A stretch of 64,000 nucleotides of DNA from NCBI GenBank assembly GCA_015075305.1, contig JABTUS010000002.1:1-64000 (forward strand), given 5' to 3'. This document shows, one piece after another, positions 1-8,775 of the stretch. The translations under genes and the position numbers were made by a program. Below the pieces are notes generated by a model. The model ran no database searches, was not told the origin of the DNA, and was given only the letters and a program-made list of their open reading frames with translations. How positions within the stretch are numbered: position 1 is the first letter of the stretch; each line of letters starts with the position of its first letter. Source of the DNA: Opitutaceae bacterium (GTDB taxonomy: Bacteria > Verrucomicrobiota > Verrucomicrobiia > Opitutales > Opitutaceae).

Positions 1-1
1 C

Positions 2-187
2 CGCCTCGCACCCGGTTCAACACCCGACGTCCGTCACCATTCCGAAAATCACCCGTTTCCGGACGGAGACTACATTCAGAACGTCGAAGCCGGCGACAAC
101 TTTCCCAGCCTGCCAACGCTGGCGCGTCTGCGTGCCGTGCTTCGCTGCGATTGGAACGAACTCTTCGCCGGTTGCGAGAAGGTTTGA
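2..187 (+). CDS. XRE-family HTH regulator, C-terminal end (partial)
   Basis: The reading frame is open from the window edge and stops with TGA at 185-187, giving about 61 residues. The last 40 contain the pattern of the second half of a Cro/C1-type helix-turn-helix: YIQNVEAGD, then PSLPTLARLRAVL and a final WNELF. This matches the XRE consensus, in which an S/N-x-x-E recognition helix is followed by a 'leading to L..LF' tail. The start and the recognition helix lie outside the window. The target is unknown. The gene precedes a small-protein/HNH pair on the same strand, but an 83-bp gap argues against tight coupling. Confidence 0.7.
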   Translation, partial: RLAPGSTPDVRHHSENHPFPDGDYIQNVEAGDNFPSLPTLARLRAVLRCDWNELFAGCEKV

Positions 188-270
188 GGGGAAATTACAT
201 CAGCTGGGCCGCCCGACACCGCCCGATGCGGCGATTGCCAAACAACGGACGCATGTGGTAAAGTCAGACC

Positions 271-534
271 GTGACTGCGACACCAGAAACAGAAGCTTTT
301 GATCGGGGCGTTCGCCCGGTGCTGCAAATCGTCCTGCCGGAGAAAGCCGAGGCCGTGGTGAACTTTCGCGCAGACCCAAAGCTTCAAGCGCGCATTGAGG
401 AATTGGCAGACAAATCCACCGGGGGCCAACTCACCGAAACGGAGAAAGCGGAATACGCGGGTTACGTGCGCGTGAACAAGTTCGTCGCGATTCTTCAGCG
501 GCAGGCACGGCAATTGGTCGGCTCGGAATCCTGA
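271..534 (+). CDS. Small charged protein upstream of HNH nuclease
   Basis: An 87-aa protein beginning with GTG. It is soluble, rich in Glu/Ala/Lys, with no membrane segment and no motif I can name. The segment IEELADKSTGGQLTETEKAEY and the following VRVNKFVAILQRQ look like two amphipathic helices. It ends 3 bp before the ATG that precedes the HNH gene, so the two are probably co-transcribed. From memory, similar small 'LPEKAEAV' proteins sit directly upstream of HNH genes in other bacteria, which suggests a partner or antitoxin-like role; this is inference. Confidence 0.6.
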   Translation: MTATPETEAFDRGVRPVLQIVLPEKAEAVVNFRADPKLQARIEELADKSTGGQLTETEKAEYAGYVRVNKFVAILQRQARQLVGSES

Positions 535-567
535 GCGATGGATGAGTGAACGAAAGCCCGCGTCCGG

Positions 568-912
568 GTGCGCGCCGGCAATCGTTGCGAGTATTGCAAG
601 CTGCGTCAGGACGATTCCCCGCTGGCGGCGCTTCACGTCGAACACGTCCTTCCAAGATTTCACGGCGGCAGCGATGATCTCGACAATCTCGCGCTGGCTT
701 GCATTGACTGTAATCTCCACAAGGGAACGAACCTGACGGGGATTGATCCGCAAACGAATCAAGTCACGGAATTATTCCATCCGCGAGGGCAGCGGTGGGA
801 AGATCACTTCGCGTGGCGCGGGATTTACGTTGTCGGCAGGACGGCTGTGGGCAGGACGACGATACGCGTTCTCAACATGAATTCCGAGGATCAACTCGCG
901 CTCCGTTCGTAA
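568..912 (+). CDS. HNH endonuclease, N-terminus interrupted by TGA
   Basis: A 114-aa HNH-family nuclease. It has the zinc-binding pair CEYC near the N-terminus, the HVEHVLPRFHGG core, and the second half DNLALACIDCNLHKG, which together complete the beta-beta-alpha metal finger. GTG at 568 is the only start in the open frame. However, the frame upstream reads ATG GAT GAG TGA ACG AAA from 538, and homologues normally begin about ten residues earlier with M-D-E-x-T-K-type sequence. The TGA at 547-549 therefore looks like a nonsense change (CGA to TGA would restore Arg). The catalytic core is intact if GTG 568 is used. Confidence 0.75.
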   Translation: MRAGNRCEYCKLRQDDSPLAALHVEHVLPRFHGGSDDLDNLALACIDCNLHKGTNLTGIDPQTNQVTELFHPRGQRWEDHFAWRGIYVVGRTAVGRTTIRVLNMNSEDQLALRS

Positions 913-925
913 TCCACGTTGAGGA

Positions 926-2758
926 TTACTCCTCCACCGGCACGACCAGCTTGTCCATGATGTAGTCTTTGCGCTCGGGCGTGTTCTTGCCCATGTAGAA
1001 ACTGAGCAACTGATCGCTGCTATGGAGCTGCGCCAGGCTCACGGGTTCGGAACGCATGCCTTCCCCGATGAAATCCTTGAATTCGTTCGGAGAGACCTCC
1101 CCAAGCCCCTTGAAGCGCGTGATCTCGGCCGACTGCCCGAGCTTGTGCAGGGCCGCCTGCTTCTCGGCCTCTGAATAGCAATAGTGGATCTCCTTTTTGT
1201 TTCTAACACGAAACAACGGCGTTTCCAGGATATGCAGGTGACCCTGCACGATCAGTTCGGGAAAGAACTGAAGAAAAAACGAAAGCAGCAGGAGGCGAAT
1301 GTGCATGCCGTCGACATCGGCATCGGTAGCTATCACAACACGATTGTAGCGCAGTCCATCGAGGCCTTCCTCGATGTTGAGCGCGCTCTGAAGGAGATGA
1401 AACTCCTCGTTCTCATAGATCACCTTCTTGGTGAGCCCGTACGTGTTGAGCGGTTTTCCCTTCAACGCAAAAACCGCCTGCGTCTGCACATCGCGGCACG
1501 CTGTCAGCGATCCCGCCGCGCTGTCACCCTCCACGATGAAGAGCGTGCTCTCCTCCGCGCGTTTGTCCTTCGAATCGAGATGCACCCGGCAGTCGCGCAG
1601 CTTGCGGTTGTGCAGCGAGGCCTTCTTCGCCCGCTCACGCGCCAGATTGCGGATGCCGGACAGCTCCTTGCGCTCGCGCTCGCTCTCCTCGATCTTCCGC
1701 TTGAACGCTTCGGCGGCCTCCGGATTGCGATGCAGCCAGTTGTCGAGGTGCTGCTGGACGAAATTGCCGACAAACTGGCGGATCGACGGGCCCTTGGGTC
1801 CCATGTCGTTTGAACCCAGCTTGGTTTTTGTCTGCGACTCAAACACCGGCTCGATCACGCGGATGCTGACAGCCGCGACGATCGACTGGCGGATGTCCGC
1901 CGCGTCATAGTCCTTCTTGTAGAAATTGCGCACCGTCTGGACGAGCGACTCGCGAAACGCCGCCAGGTGTGTGCCTCCCATCGTGGTGTGCTGGCCATTC
2001 ACGAAGGAATAGTACTCCTCGCCATAATGCCCGCCGTGAGTCATGGCGACTTCGATGTCGTCCGCCTCGATGTGGACGATGGGATAAAGCGTCTCTCCGG
2101 TGAGCTTGCGGCCCAGCAGATCCTTGAGTCCGTTCTCGGATCGGAATGACTTTCCGTTGAAGTTGAGCGTCAGGCCGCGGTTGAGGAACGCGTAGTTCCA
2201 CAGCATTTCCTCCACAAACTCGGGGCGAAATTTGAAGTCCTTCCCAAAGAGGGCTTCGTCGGGTGTGAACTCAACGATCGTCCCGTTCTTTTCGTCGGTT
2301 TTCGCGAGCCGGTTGTCCTTCCTGAGTTTGCCCTGCTCAAAATCCACCACCTTGGTCTCGCCTTCACGCACAGCCTGCGCGCGGTAGCGGAACGACAATG
2401 CGTTGACCGCCTTCTGGCCGACGCCATTGAGACCGACGGCCTTCTGGAATGTCTCCGAATCGTACTTCGCCCCGGTGTTGATGATCGACACGCAGTCGAT
2501 CAGCTTTCCGAGCGGAATGCCCCGCCCGTAATCCCTCACGCGCACCGTGCGGTCCGATATCTCCACCTCGATGCGCTTGCCGAATCCCATCGTGAATTCG
2601 TCGATGGAATTGTCTATGGTTTCCTTGAGCAGGACATAAATGCCGTCCTCCGCATGAGTCCCGTTTCCGAGCCGCCCGATGTACATTCCGGGGCGCAGGC
2701 GGATGTGCTCCAAGGGAGATAGTGTCTTGATGCTGGCTTCAGTATAGGCAGTGGCCAT
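926..2758 (-). CDS. parE: DNA topoisomerase IV subunit B (GyrB/ParE family)
   Basis: A 610-aa ATPase subunit of a type IIA topoisomerase. The GHKL ATPase domain is seen in [20 protein letters not shown] and [14 protein letters not shown]. The transducer follows, and the Toprim domain carries EGDSAAGSL and [10 protein letters not shown], the acidic metal-binding residues. The C-terminal block [16 protein letters not shown] is typical. The short length and the sequence around [12 protein letters not shown] resemble the Bacteroidetes-type ParE rather than the 800-aa GyrB. It pairs with an A subunit (ParC) that is not in the window. Start ATG at 2758; it is transcribed divergently from rpsR. Confidence 0.88.
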   Translation of the reverse strand: MATAYTEASIKTLSPLEHIRLRPGMYIGRLGNGTHAEDGIYVLLKETIDNSIDEFTMGFGKRIEVEISDRTVRVRDYGRGIPLGKLIDCVSIINTGAKYDSETFQKAVGLNGVGQKAVNALSFRYRAQAVREGETKVVDFEQGKLRKDNRLAKTDEKNGTIVEFTPDEALFGKDFKFRPEFVEEMLWNYAFLNRGLTLNFNGKSFRSENGLKDLLGRKLTGETLYPIVHIEADDIEVAMTHGGHYGEEYYSFVNGQHTTMGGTHLAAFRESLVQTVRNFYKKDYDAADIRQSIVAAVSIRVIEPVFESQTKTKLGSNDMGPKGPSIRQFVGNFVQQHLDNWLHRNPEAAEAFKRKIEESERERKELSGIRNLARERAKKASLHNRKLRDCRVHLDSKDKRAEESTLFIVEGDSAAGSLTACRDVQTQAVFALKGKPLNTYGLTKKVIYENEEFHLLQSALNIEEGLDGLRYNRVVIATDADVDGMHIRLLLLSFFLQFFPELIVQGHLHILETPLFRVRNKKEIHYCYSEAEKQAALHKLGQSAEITRFKGLGEVSPNEFKDFIGEGMRSEPVSLAQLHSSDQLLSFYMGKNTPERKDYIMDKLVVPVEE

Positions 2759-2940
2759 GGACGATCAGAGGAAAGCTGTGCGCGCTAAAGTCCGGCCTGC
2801 GCACCCAGGTGCAAGCGCCATTTTGGTAAAATCTAATGCCACCGGCTTTCAGACACAGCCGTCAAGACAGGCCGAACACTTGCGAAATTCGCCCGTTGAC
2901 AGCGCGCCCCTCGATCGGTTCATTACGCGACCTTTTTCCA

Positions 2941-3134
2941 TGAGCACACCTGAACAGACCCAGCGCAGCCTCACTCCTCCGGAGATTCCTTTCATGACTC
3001 CCCAGGCGATGGTGCGTTACGTGACCGACACGGGCAAGATCCTCCCGCGCAAGTACACCGGCTTCTCGGCCAAGCACCAGCGCGCCGTCACCCGCACGAT
3101 CAAGCATTCCCGCAACAACCTGCTCGCGCTCTGA
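2941..3134 (+). CDS. rpsR: 30S ribosomal protein S18, short form
   Basis: A 64-aa protein whose C-terminal part contains the S18 signature: YVTDTGKILPRKYTGFSAKH followed by QRAVTRTIKHSRNNLLAL. This binds 16S rRNA and S6 on the small-subunit platform. The usual N-terminal Cys/Arg-rich segment is absent, so this is a cysteine-free version. An in-frame extension back to 2751 exists but is not S18-like, and ATG 2941 is the natural start. The gene stands alone rather than in an rpsF-rpsR-rplI operon, and is followed at once by a strong terminator. Confidence 0.88.
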
Positions 3135-3161
3135 GCCGAAGCAGCGATTGATCCACTTTCG

Positions 3162-3195
3162 AAGCGCCGCCTGAACCAGGCGGCGCTTTTGTTTT
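3162..3195 (+). terminator. Rho-independent terminator of rpsR
   Basis: A perfect 12-bp stem (3162-3173 with 3177-3188), a 3-nt AAC loop, then TTTTGTTTT. It lies 27 bp after the rpsR stop codon. Confidence 0.9.
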
Positions 3196-3270
3196 CGCCG
3201 GATTCCGTCAGCTTGCGTGCGGAGCTAGGCAGGCTGCCGCAAGAGAAACATCTCCGAGCCCAATCGCAAT

Positions 3271-4425
3271 TCAACGTTCCAGCCCCACCAGCTTCGCCTT
3301 TAGCAGACGCGCGCTTTCAAGCGCCGCATCCGGAGTGTCCGCGGTCACGGTGAAGTGCCCCATCTTCCGCCCGACGCGCGGTTCGTGTTTTCCGTAGAGG
3401 TGAAGCTTCGCGCGCGGATGCTCAAGCAGCACCGGCCAGTTCGGGGCCGTCACCCGGCCGGTCTCCGGGGAAACCCAGGCATCGCCAAGGATGTTCACCA
3501 TCACGGACGCCTCACGCACCGACGGATCGCCAAGCGGCAGCCCGCAGATCGCGCGGACATGCTGTTCGAACTGACTCGTGCGCGCGCCGTCGATCGACCA
3601 GTGACCGCTGTTGTGCGGACGCGGCGCCAGTTCATTCACCAGGAGTTCACCTCGATCGGTGAGAAAAAGCTCCACCGCCAGAAGCCCCGCGAGGTTCAGC
3701 CGCTCGGCAATCGCGACAGCGAGTGACTCCGCCTCGCGCGCCACGGCCGGATTTATGCGCGCCGGCACGATGGTGAAGTCCAGGATGTGCCGCGTGTGTA
3801 TGTTCTCCGCGATCGGAAACACGCGCGTCTCACCCGTGATGCTGCGCGCGACAATCACGGACAGCTCGCACTTGAAGTCCACGAAGCGCTCGATCACCGC
3901 GCGCTGGCCCGCAAAGGCCGTCGCGGCCGCCTCGAGCGAGGCATCGTCCGTGAGCTTCTTCTGCCCCTTGCCGTCATATCCGAAGTCCGCGGTCTTCACC
4001 ACCGCCGGCAATCCCACCCGACGCGCCGCTGCCGGAAGATCCCCGTGGGCCTCAACCTCGGCGAAAGCCACGTGCGGAAATCCGCACTGCCTCAGCCAGG
4101 TTTTCTCGCGCATCCGGTTCTGACAGATCTCCAGCACGCTCGAACTCGGCCGAAGCCGGGTGAGATTCTCGATCTTCCAGAGTGGGGCGACGGGGATGTT
4201 CTCAAACTCGTAGGTCACAACCGCGCAGCTCGACGCAAACGCCGCGAGCTCATCGGTCTTCTCATAGTCCGCGGTGAAGGTGCGGTTCGCGACCGCACTG
4301 GCCGGGCAGTCAGGCGCAGGGTCATAGACATGCACCCGATAGCCAAGCGTCTGCGCCGCCTGCGCAAACATGCGCCCCAGTTGTCCACCGCCAAGGACGC
4401 CAAGTGTGCTGCCAGGTTGAATCAT
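3271..4425 (-). CDS. purK: 5-(carboxyamino)imidazole ribonucleotide synthase
   Basis: A 384-aa ATP-grasp enzyme of purine synthesis that converts AIR, ATP and bicarbonate to N5-CAIR. The N-terminus has TLGVLGGGQLGRMFA, the PurK dinucleotide-like loop. The ATP-grasp centre is seen in VVKTADFGYDGKGQ, and FVDFKCELSVIVAR and ELAPRPHNSGHW complete the family pattern. The start at 4425 (MIQPGSTLG) is preferred over an upstream in-frame Met at 4494, because the extra 23 residues translate a tRNA-like element. purE is not adjacent. It is divergent from the methyltransferase at 4545. Confidence 0.93.
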   Translation of the reverse strand: MIQPGSTLGVLGGGQLGRMFAQAAQTLGYRVHVYDPAPDCPASAVANRTFTADYEKTDELAAFASSCAVVTYEFENIPVAPLWKIENLTRLRPSSSVLEICQNRMREKTWLRQCGFPHVAFAEVEAHGDLPAAARRVGLPAVVKTADFGYDGKGQKKLTDDASLEAAATAFAGQRAVIERFVDFKCELSVIVARSITGETRVFPIAENIHTRHILDFTIVPARINPAVAREAESLAVAIAERLNLAGLLAVELFLTDRGELLVNELAPRPHNSGHWSIDGARTSQFEQHVRAICGLPLGDPSVREASVMVNILGDAWVSPETGRVTAPNWPVLLEHPRAKLHLYGKHEPRVGRKMGHFTVTADTPDAALESARLLKAKLVGLER

Positions 4426-4462
4426 GGGAGAGAACCGGGATTCGAACCCGGGAAACCGACCC
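4426..4462 (-). other. tRNA 3'-end-like fragment
   Basis: On the minus strand this reads as a T-arm (stem CCGGG, loop TTCGAAT, stem CCCGG) followed by a 7-nt acceptor strand TTCTCTC and a C, abutting the purK start codon. No matching 5' acceptor (GAGAGAA) or D-arm is found within 100 nt upstream. It is therefore not a complete tRNA; it could be a remnant left by integration or recombination. Confidence 0.4.
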
Positions 4463-4544
4463 CGGCAAGCACGCCTTGATGCCGGCCTTCGCACGCAGCG
4501 AATTTGCTAGAGTCTGTCGGCACCATGCTGATAGCTGATGGGCC

Positions 4545-6128
4545 ATGTCATTGACCTCCTACGATCAGATCGCCTACACGAGCTCCTCCTTTCCCCAGAG
4601 TCATCCGGTAAAACTGGCGACGATCGCACGGCTCTTTGGCCTGACTCCGACAAATCCCGCACGGTGCAACGTACTCGAACTCGGGGCGGCTGACGGCGCG
4701 AATCTGATTCCACTGGCTCAAGTGTACCCAGAAAGCAACTTCGTCGGCATCGACCTCTCCTCAAGGCAGGTCGCCGAGGGACGGAAACTTATCGACGGTG
4801 CGGGGCTGACGAACGTCACGCTTGAGCACAGGGACATCATGGAATTCGACCGCAAGGGCATGCGGTTCGACTACATCATCGTGCATGGCGTGCTGAGCTG
4901 GGTGCCGCCCGCCGTTCAGGAACGCATCCTCAGTCTCTGCCGGGAGGCGCTCACCCCGGACGGAATCGCCTACATCAGCTACAACGCGCTGCCGGGATGG
5001 CGCCTGCGCGGAATCATGCGCGACATGATGATCTACCACGCCAACCAGTTTCCCGACGAGGCGACCCGCGCGAGCCAGGCGCGCTCGCTCATCAAGTTTC
5101 TCTCCGACAATGTCCCCACCGAGAACAACCCCTACGGCGATTTCCTTCGTTCCGAGCTGGCGCAGATGGAGCAGTGGACCGACTCCTACATCCTTCACGA
5201 ATACCTTGAGGAGACCAACTCTCCGTTCTACTTCCGCGACTTCCACAATCTGGCGCGCCGGCATCAGCTCCAGTACCTGGGCGAGCCCGAACTCAGCTCG
5301 ATCCTCCCGGCCAACTTCGATCAAAAGACCCAGGAGACGCTTCACAAGATCTCGGGCGACATCATCGCGATGGAGCAGTACATGGACTTCCTGCGCAACC
5401 GGACCTTCCGCATGACCCTGCTCGTTCCCAGGGAGAGCGTCATCAACCGGAACATCAATCCGATCCTCCTGCGCGAAATGTGGTTCGGCACAAGGGCTCA
5501 GCCCGTGAGCGAAAAGGTCAACCTGGCGACGGGTGTCACTGAACATTTCAAGGTCGGAAAGGCGACGGTGAATTCCGACAACACGCTGGTGAAGGCCACC
5601 CTTGTCGCGCTGCACAACGCCGTGCCCCAGTATCTACACTTCAACGAACTCCTGGCCGCCCTCCGCAACCTTCTCCTCGGCCGGTCATCAGGCGTCATGG
5701 AAACCGCCCAGGCGATCCAGGAGCATGTCATCCTCTGCGACCAGCTCCTGATTCTCATGAGCCGCGGCATGGTGGAAGGCCTCGCCTGGCCGCACGTGGG
5801 CATCGCCTCCACACTTCCAGAGAAGCCCCGCGTGACGCCGCTCGCGCGGTATCAGGCACTCAACTACCCGCGACACGTCACAAATCTCCGTCACCAGTCG
5901 ATCAAGTTCGACGCCTTTGCACGCCAGGCCATGTCGTTGATGGACGGCACGCGCGACCGGAAGGAGATCATTCGCGGCATGGCCGAAAAGGCCACGCAGG
6001 GAGCAATTACCGTGCAGAACCACGGCAGAACAATCACCGACGTGGACGAGATAGAGACCTTGATCGCACCCCGCGTCACGGCCTGCATCGATCAGTTTCC
6101 AAAACTTGCCATGGTTCTGCCCGAGTAG
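4545..6128 (+). CDS. Class I SAM methyltransferase with methyltransferase-regulatory domain (PKMT-like)
   Basis: A 527-aa cytoplasmic protein. The first 180 residues form a Rossmann SAM-binding domain: motif I VLELGAADGANLIPLA, acidic GIDLS at the end of strand 2, then FDYIIVHGVLSWVP. The segment YISYNALPGWRLRGIMRDMM is characteristic of the family with a methyltransferase-regulatory domain, known from rickettsial outer-membrane-protein lysine methyltransferases. The rest (about 220-527) matches the helical regulatory and C-terminal domains. The substrate is probably protein lysine, by family. Start ATG 4545; no operon partner, with mutT following after 83 bp. Confidence 0.8.
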   Translation: MSLTSYDQIAYTSSSFPQSHPVKLATIARLFGLTPTNPARCNVLELGAADGANLIPLAQVYPESNFVGIDLSSRQVAEGRKLIDGAGLTNVTLEHRDIMEFDRKGMRFDYIIVHGVLSWVPPAVQERILSLCREALTPDGIAYISYNALPGWRLRGIMRDMMIYHANQFPDEATRASQARSLIKFLSDNVPTENNPYGDFLRSELAQMEQWTDSYILHEYLEETNSPFYFRDFHNLARRHQLQYLGEPELSSILPANFDQKTQETLHKISGDIIAMEQYMDFLRNRTFRMTLLVPRESVINRNINPILLREMWFGTRAQPVSEKVNLATGVTEHFKVGKATVNSDNTLVKATLVALHNAVPQYLHFNELLAALRNLLLGRSSGVMETAQAIQEHVILCDQLLILMSRGMVEGLAWPHVGIASTLPEKPRVTPLARYQALNYPRHVTNLRHQSIKFDAFARQAMSLMDGTRDRKEIIRGMAEKATQGAITVQNHGRTITDVDEIETLIAPRVTACIDQFPKLAMVLPE

Positions 6129-6211
6129 AACGCCGGCTCCCAAGTAAGGCCGCGCCAGAATCGTCCCAAACCAGCCTTCGCCAAGGGTTCAGGATCAACG
6201 CAGAAACTGGA

Positions 6212-6646
6212 ATGGCTGAACACGCGGTCCCCGTGCCTGTGGTTTGCGCCCTCATCGAGCGCGACGGCCTCGTGCTCATCGCACAGCGCCCGGCGCACAA
6301 GCACCTCGGCTCCCTGTGGGAATTTCCTGGTGGAAAGGTCGAGGCGGGCGAAGACCACCCATCCGCATTGAAGCGGGAAATCATGGAGGAACTCGGATGC
6401 GACATCGACCTCGTGCACGCCCTTGCAATCCGGACGCACACCTACGGGGCGGTGACTGTAGCAATGATTCCGTTTGTTGCCCGCCTCGCCTCCGGAAGTC
6501 CGGCCCCCCGGTCACTCGAGCATAGCGCAATCGCCTGGGTCGCGCCGCGGGATCTCGCCGCCAGGTCCCTCGCTCCCGCGGATCTTCCCATCGTCGATGA
6601 CTATCTCCAGTGGTTGTCGGCGCGGCCAGGATCACCGCATCGATGA
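6212..6646 (+). CDS. mutT: NUDIX hydrolase, MutT-type (8-oxo-dGTP diphosphatase)
   Basis: A 144-aa protein with a complete Nudix box, G-x5-E-x7-REUxEExGU, seen as GGKVEAGEDHP-SALKREIMEELG at about residues 39-61. The N-terminal VVCALIERDGLVLIAQRP and the tail ALAPADLPIVDDYL fit the MutT subgroup, which removes oxidised dGTP from the nucleotide pool. Length is close to the family norm. Start ATG at 6212. Confidence 0.85.
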   Translation: MAEHAVPVPVVCALIERDGLVLIAQRPAHKHLGSLWEFPGGKVEAGEDHPSALKREIMEELGCDIDLVHALAIRTHTYGAVTVAMIPFVARLASGSPAPRSLEHSAIAWVAPRDLAARSLAPADLPIVDDYLQWLSARPGSPHR

Positions 6647-7081
6647 CCGCCGTCTCCGCATGAAGCGTTCCTGTCTGTTGTCCGGTTCTCTGCATACTGC
6701 CTTCTCTCTCCAGCCCCAACGGGGCGCATCAAGAACAGACCAGGGCATCGCCCTGGTTTCAGTCTCCAAAATCAAGCGCGAGCCCTGAAAGGGCGGCCCA
6801 ACCCCGTCACGCCCACGCCTTGGATCGCCCATTCAGGGCTCGAAGTCCTCATTAACTCCCAGAAACCCATGGCGTTGCCATAGGCTGGCTTGGCCCGCGC
6901 CGATGGCGCTCCGATCTCCGACTTCTGCCACCGTCGCTTCTTGTCACGCCCGGCATCCGGATGCCAACTCGCCGCCAGGATTTCACCCGCTTGCTTTTCT
7001 CGCACTTCCCACCAACCTTGGACCCCTGTTCTTTGAGTCAGCGCCCGAATCGGCACGATTCGAGACTCACCCAAGACTTTT
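6647..7081 (+). repeat. Gene-free stretch with short palindromic repeats
   Basis: No convincing gene. It holds several short palindrome-based units: AGCCCCAACGGGGCGC near 6713, CAGGGCATCGCCCTGG near 6744, AGCCCTGAAAGGGCGG near 6782, and CCATGGCGTTGCCATAGG near 6869. Close relatives of the last two recur at 59.1-59.3 kb. The end of the stretch must contain the ssrA promoter. Confidence 0.55.
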
Positions 7082-7435
7082 GGGGGTGTTCTGGATTCTA
7101 CCCTTGGTTGGAGCGCTTCGCTGCCTGTCGAGAGCCGTGGGACTCTCGTAAATCCCCCCGCGAAAACAATAAATGGCAACATCGAAGAAATGCCCCTGGC
7201 TGCTTAATTGACAGCCACGTGCGCCCGGCGACGCCTGCTGGCCGGATCGCACGTCGACAGCAGGCATAGTTCGCGTGGTCGTCTCTGACGCGCAGACCGT
7301 ATCTTCATCCAGAGCCTTGCCGACGACGCGCGCGCGCCATCACTTGTCGAAGGCGAAATCCAAATGGCGATACACAGGTAGACGCGGATCGTGAAGGCCA
7401 GGGGCACCCGGGTTCAACTCCCGGCACCTCCACCA
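7082..7435 (+). ncRNA. ssrA: Transfer-messenger RNA (tmRNA)
   Basis: The 5' acceptor GGGGGTG followed by TTCTGGATTC is the tmRNA signature, and pairs with CACCTCC at 7425-7431. Discriminator A and encoded CCA follow, and the T-arm reads GGGTTCAACTCCC. Length is 354 nt. The tag frame ends CTG GCT GCT TAA at 7196-7207. Reading backwards, the most likely tag is GNIEEMPLAA with resume codon GGC at 7175-7177, preceded by AATAAAT. The CTCGTAAA element upstream of the tag is conserved in tmRNA. tmRNA rescues stalled ribosomes together with SmpB; ClpP, encoded at 56.9 kb, degrades tagged products by family knowledge. Confidence 0.9.
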
Positions 7436-7438
7436 ATT
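7413..7438 (+). repeat. attL: ssrA 3' end, 26-bp direct repeat
   Basis: Bases 7413-7438 (from TTCAACTCCC through the CCA end to AATT) are repeated perfectly at 9021-9046. A copy of a tmRNA 3' end is the usual footprint of a tyrosine-recombinase integration site. Confidence 0.85.
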
Positions 7439-7440
7439 GA

Positions 7441-7475
7441 AAGCCCGGGTCGAAAGACCCGGGCTTTTTGTTTTG
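7441..7475 (+). terminator. Rho-independent terminator after ssrA
   Basis: A 12-bp perfect stem (7441-7452 with 7457-7468) with a GAAA tetraloop, followed by TTTTTGTTTT. It lies 5 bp past the tmRNA CCA end and just inside the island boundary. Confidence 0.9.
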
Positions 7476-7727
7476 CACGCACATTCTGGCAAGCGACCGC
7501 CTTCCATCCCAGTGACTACCTTGGGATAGTATGGTGATTCAACTACACCCAACCTACCAGAAGTTTGGGTCCCTCGCGCGGTCCAATTTGTGGAAGTTCA
7601 AACTCGGACTCGCCTGATTCATCTGCAGGTTGAAGGCTGTCGTCTTGACGGCGTTCTGCACATCGCCAGTCAGCCGCGCGAGACTGTCGGTGAAGGTGTC
7701 GGCGATGCGGAAGTCCGTCAGCTTTGC

Positions 7728-8288
7728 TCAGGTCGCTTCGCTAAGGTCGCTCAGGACACGTTGAGAAAGTGCAGGCACAAACCGACCAAGTTCGATGAGC
7801 TGGTCCTCCACCGCCCGGCCGCGTTTGCGCGCGATCGCCTCCAATTTGTGAAGGACGATCACGGGATCCATCGAGTAAAGCGTGAGCAGGTAGTCCTGCG
7901 GGTGCAGGACGCGAACATTCCACGGCGCGAGAGCTTCGACAGGGAAATCGCGCAGGTTGAAAGTCACAATCACTTCGGCTTGTGACTGGATTGCTCAGGC
8001 CAGCAGGTGCCGGTCCTTGAGATCGTTTCGGCATGCGTCGATCAGTGCCTCGTGGCCAGTCACCATTGCTTCAGGAAAAGCTGCCCTGACCGCAGTCTGG
8101 TAGCTCTTGGCGAGGTGCGGTGGCCAGCCTAGTTCACTGAGATGGGTGCGTTCGGTTTCCAGCAGGATTTCCTCGCTCCAACGCGGCAGATAAAGCCGCG
8201 GCGTCTCGGCAAGCCGCAACAGGAGGTCGCAGACGCCAAAGTTTGCCAGGACGCACGCGTCCAGCACGACCTTGAAATCAGCCCGCAT
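7728..8288 (-). pseudogene. PIN-domain toxin interrupted by an in-frame TGA
   Basis: Starting at 8288 (ATG), MRADFKVVLDACVLANFGV gives the PIN N-terminal strand with its first catalytic Asp. ...EEILLETERTHL... follows, then ACRNDLKDRHLLA. A TGA at 7997-7995 interrupts, and the same frame continues AIQSQAEVIVTFNLRDFP to a final TAG-type end at 7728. Both halves lie in one reading frame and join into a normal PIN protein of about 186 residues (DxxDRHxLA then VIVTFNxxDFP). The start overlaps the antitoxin gene by 11 bp, as usual in toxin-antitoxin pairs. Loss of the toxin is likely unless the TGA is read through. Confidence 0.8.
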
Positions 8289-8775
8289 CGGTCGGGCCTG
8301 CTTTGGGTTTTGGGAAGGAGTGCCCGGCCTTTTCCACTTCCGCCGCCAAGTTGTCCAATGTCTTCGTCCGATCTGCGTCCCGGCGTTTTTGGAAATCCAA
8401 CAGATCCTTGAAGTAGACTCGCCTATGAGCGCCAACCCGGTGGAACTGAATTTCCCCTCTTTCAAGGAGGTTCACAAAAAACTGCCGCGACATTCCAAGG
8501 AAATTAGCCGCCGCTTGAGTCGTGAACGTCTCGTCCTCAGGCAACATGACGATCGCCCGTCCCTCACTCATCATTCGGGCGATGCGCATCAAGTATGCGC
8601 AGATTGGTTCTGGCAGTTCAGTGCGATTGCCCTGCTTATCAACGAAGGCGACATGACCCGGCTGGGAAAACGCGGCGACCAAACGGTCGAGAACCTTGCG
8701 GTCAACGATCGAGGGATCCAAGCGATTCTGTTGGGTGGTGAGCATGCGCAAAAGATTCGGCACGATGCCTAACAA
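8278..8775 (-). CDS. HTH antitoxin (excisionase-type DNA-binding domain)
   Basis: A 165-aa protein directly upstream of, and overlapping, the PIN gene. The middle part, FTTQAAANFLGMSRQFFVNL followed by ERGEIQFHRVGAHRRVYFKD, is a MerR/excisionase-like winged helix of the type found in antitoxins paired with PIN toxins. A Lys/Pro-rich tail follows, which could bind the toxin. It is expected to repress its own operon. Start ATG at 8775; it could begin a few residues later at an internal Met. Confidence 0.72.
   Translation of the reverse strand: MLGIVPNLLRMLTTQQNRLDPSIVDRKVLDRLVAAFSQPGHVAFVDKQGNRTELPEPICAYLMRIARMMSEGRAIVMLPEDETFTTQAAANFLGMSRQFFVNLLERGEIQFHRVGAHRRVYFKDLLDFQKRRDADRTKTLDNLAAEVEKAGHSFPKPKAGPTDAG

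Noticed and set aside
7995-7997. Selenocysteine reading of the in-frame TGA codons
   Set aside because: PIN, DUF3368 and HNH families have no selenoproteins that I know of, and no SECIS-like hairpin is evident after the TGAs.
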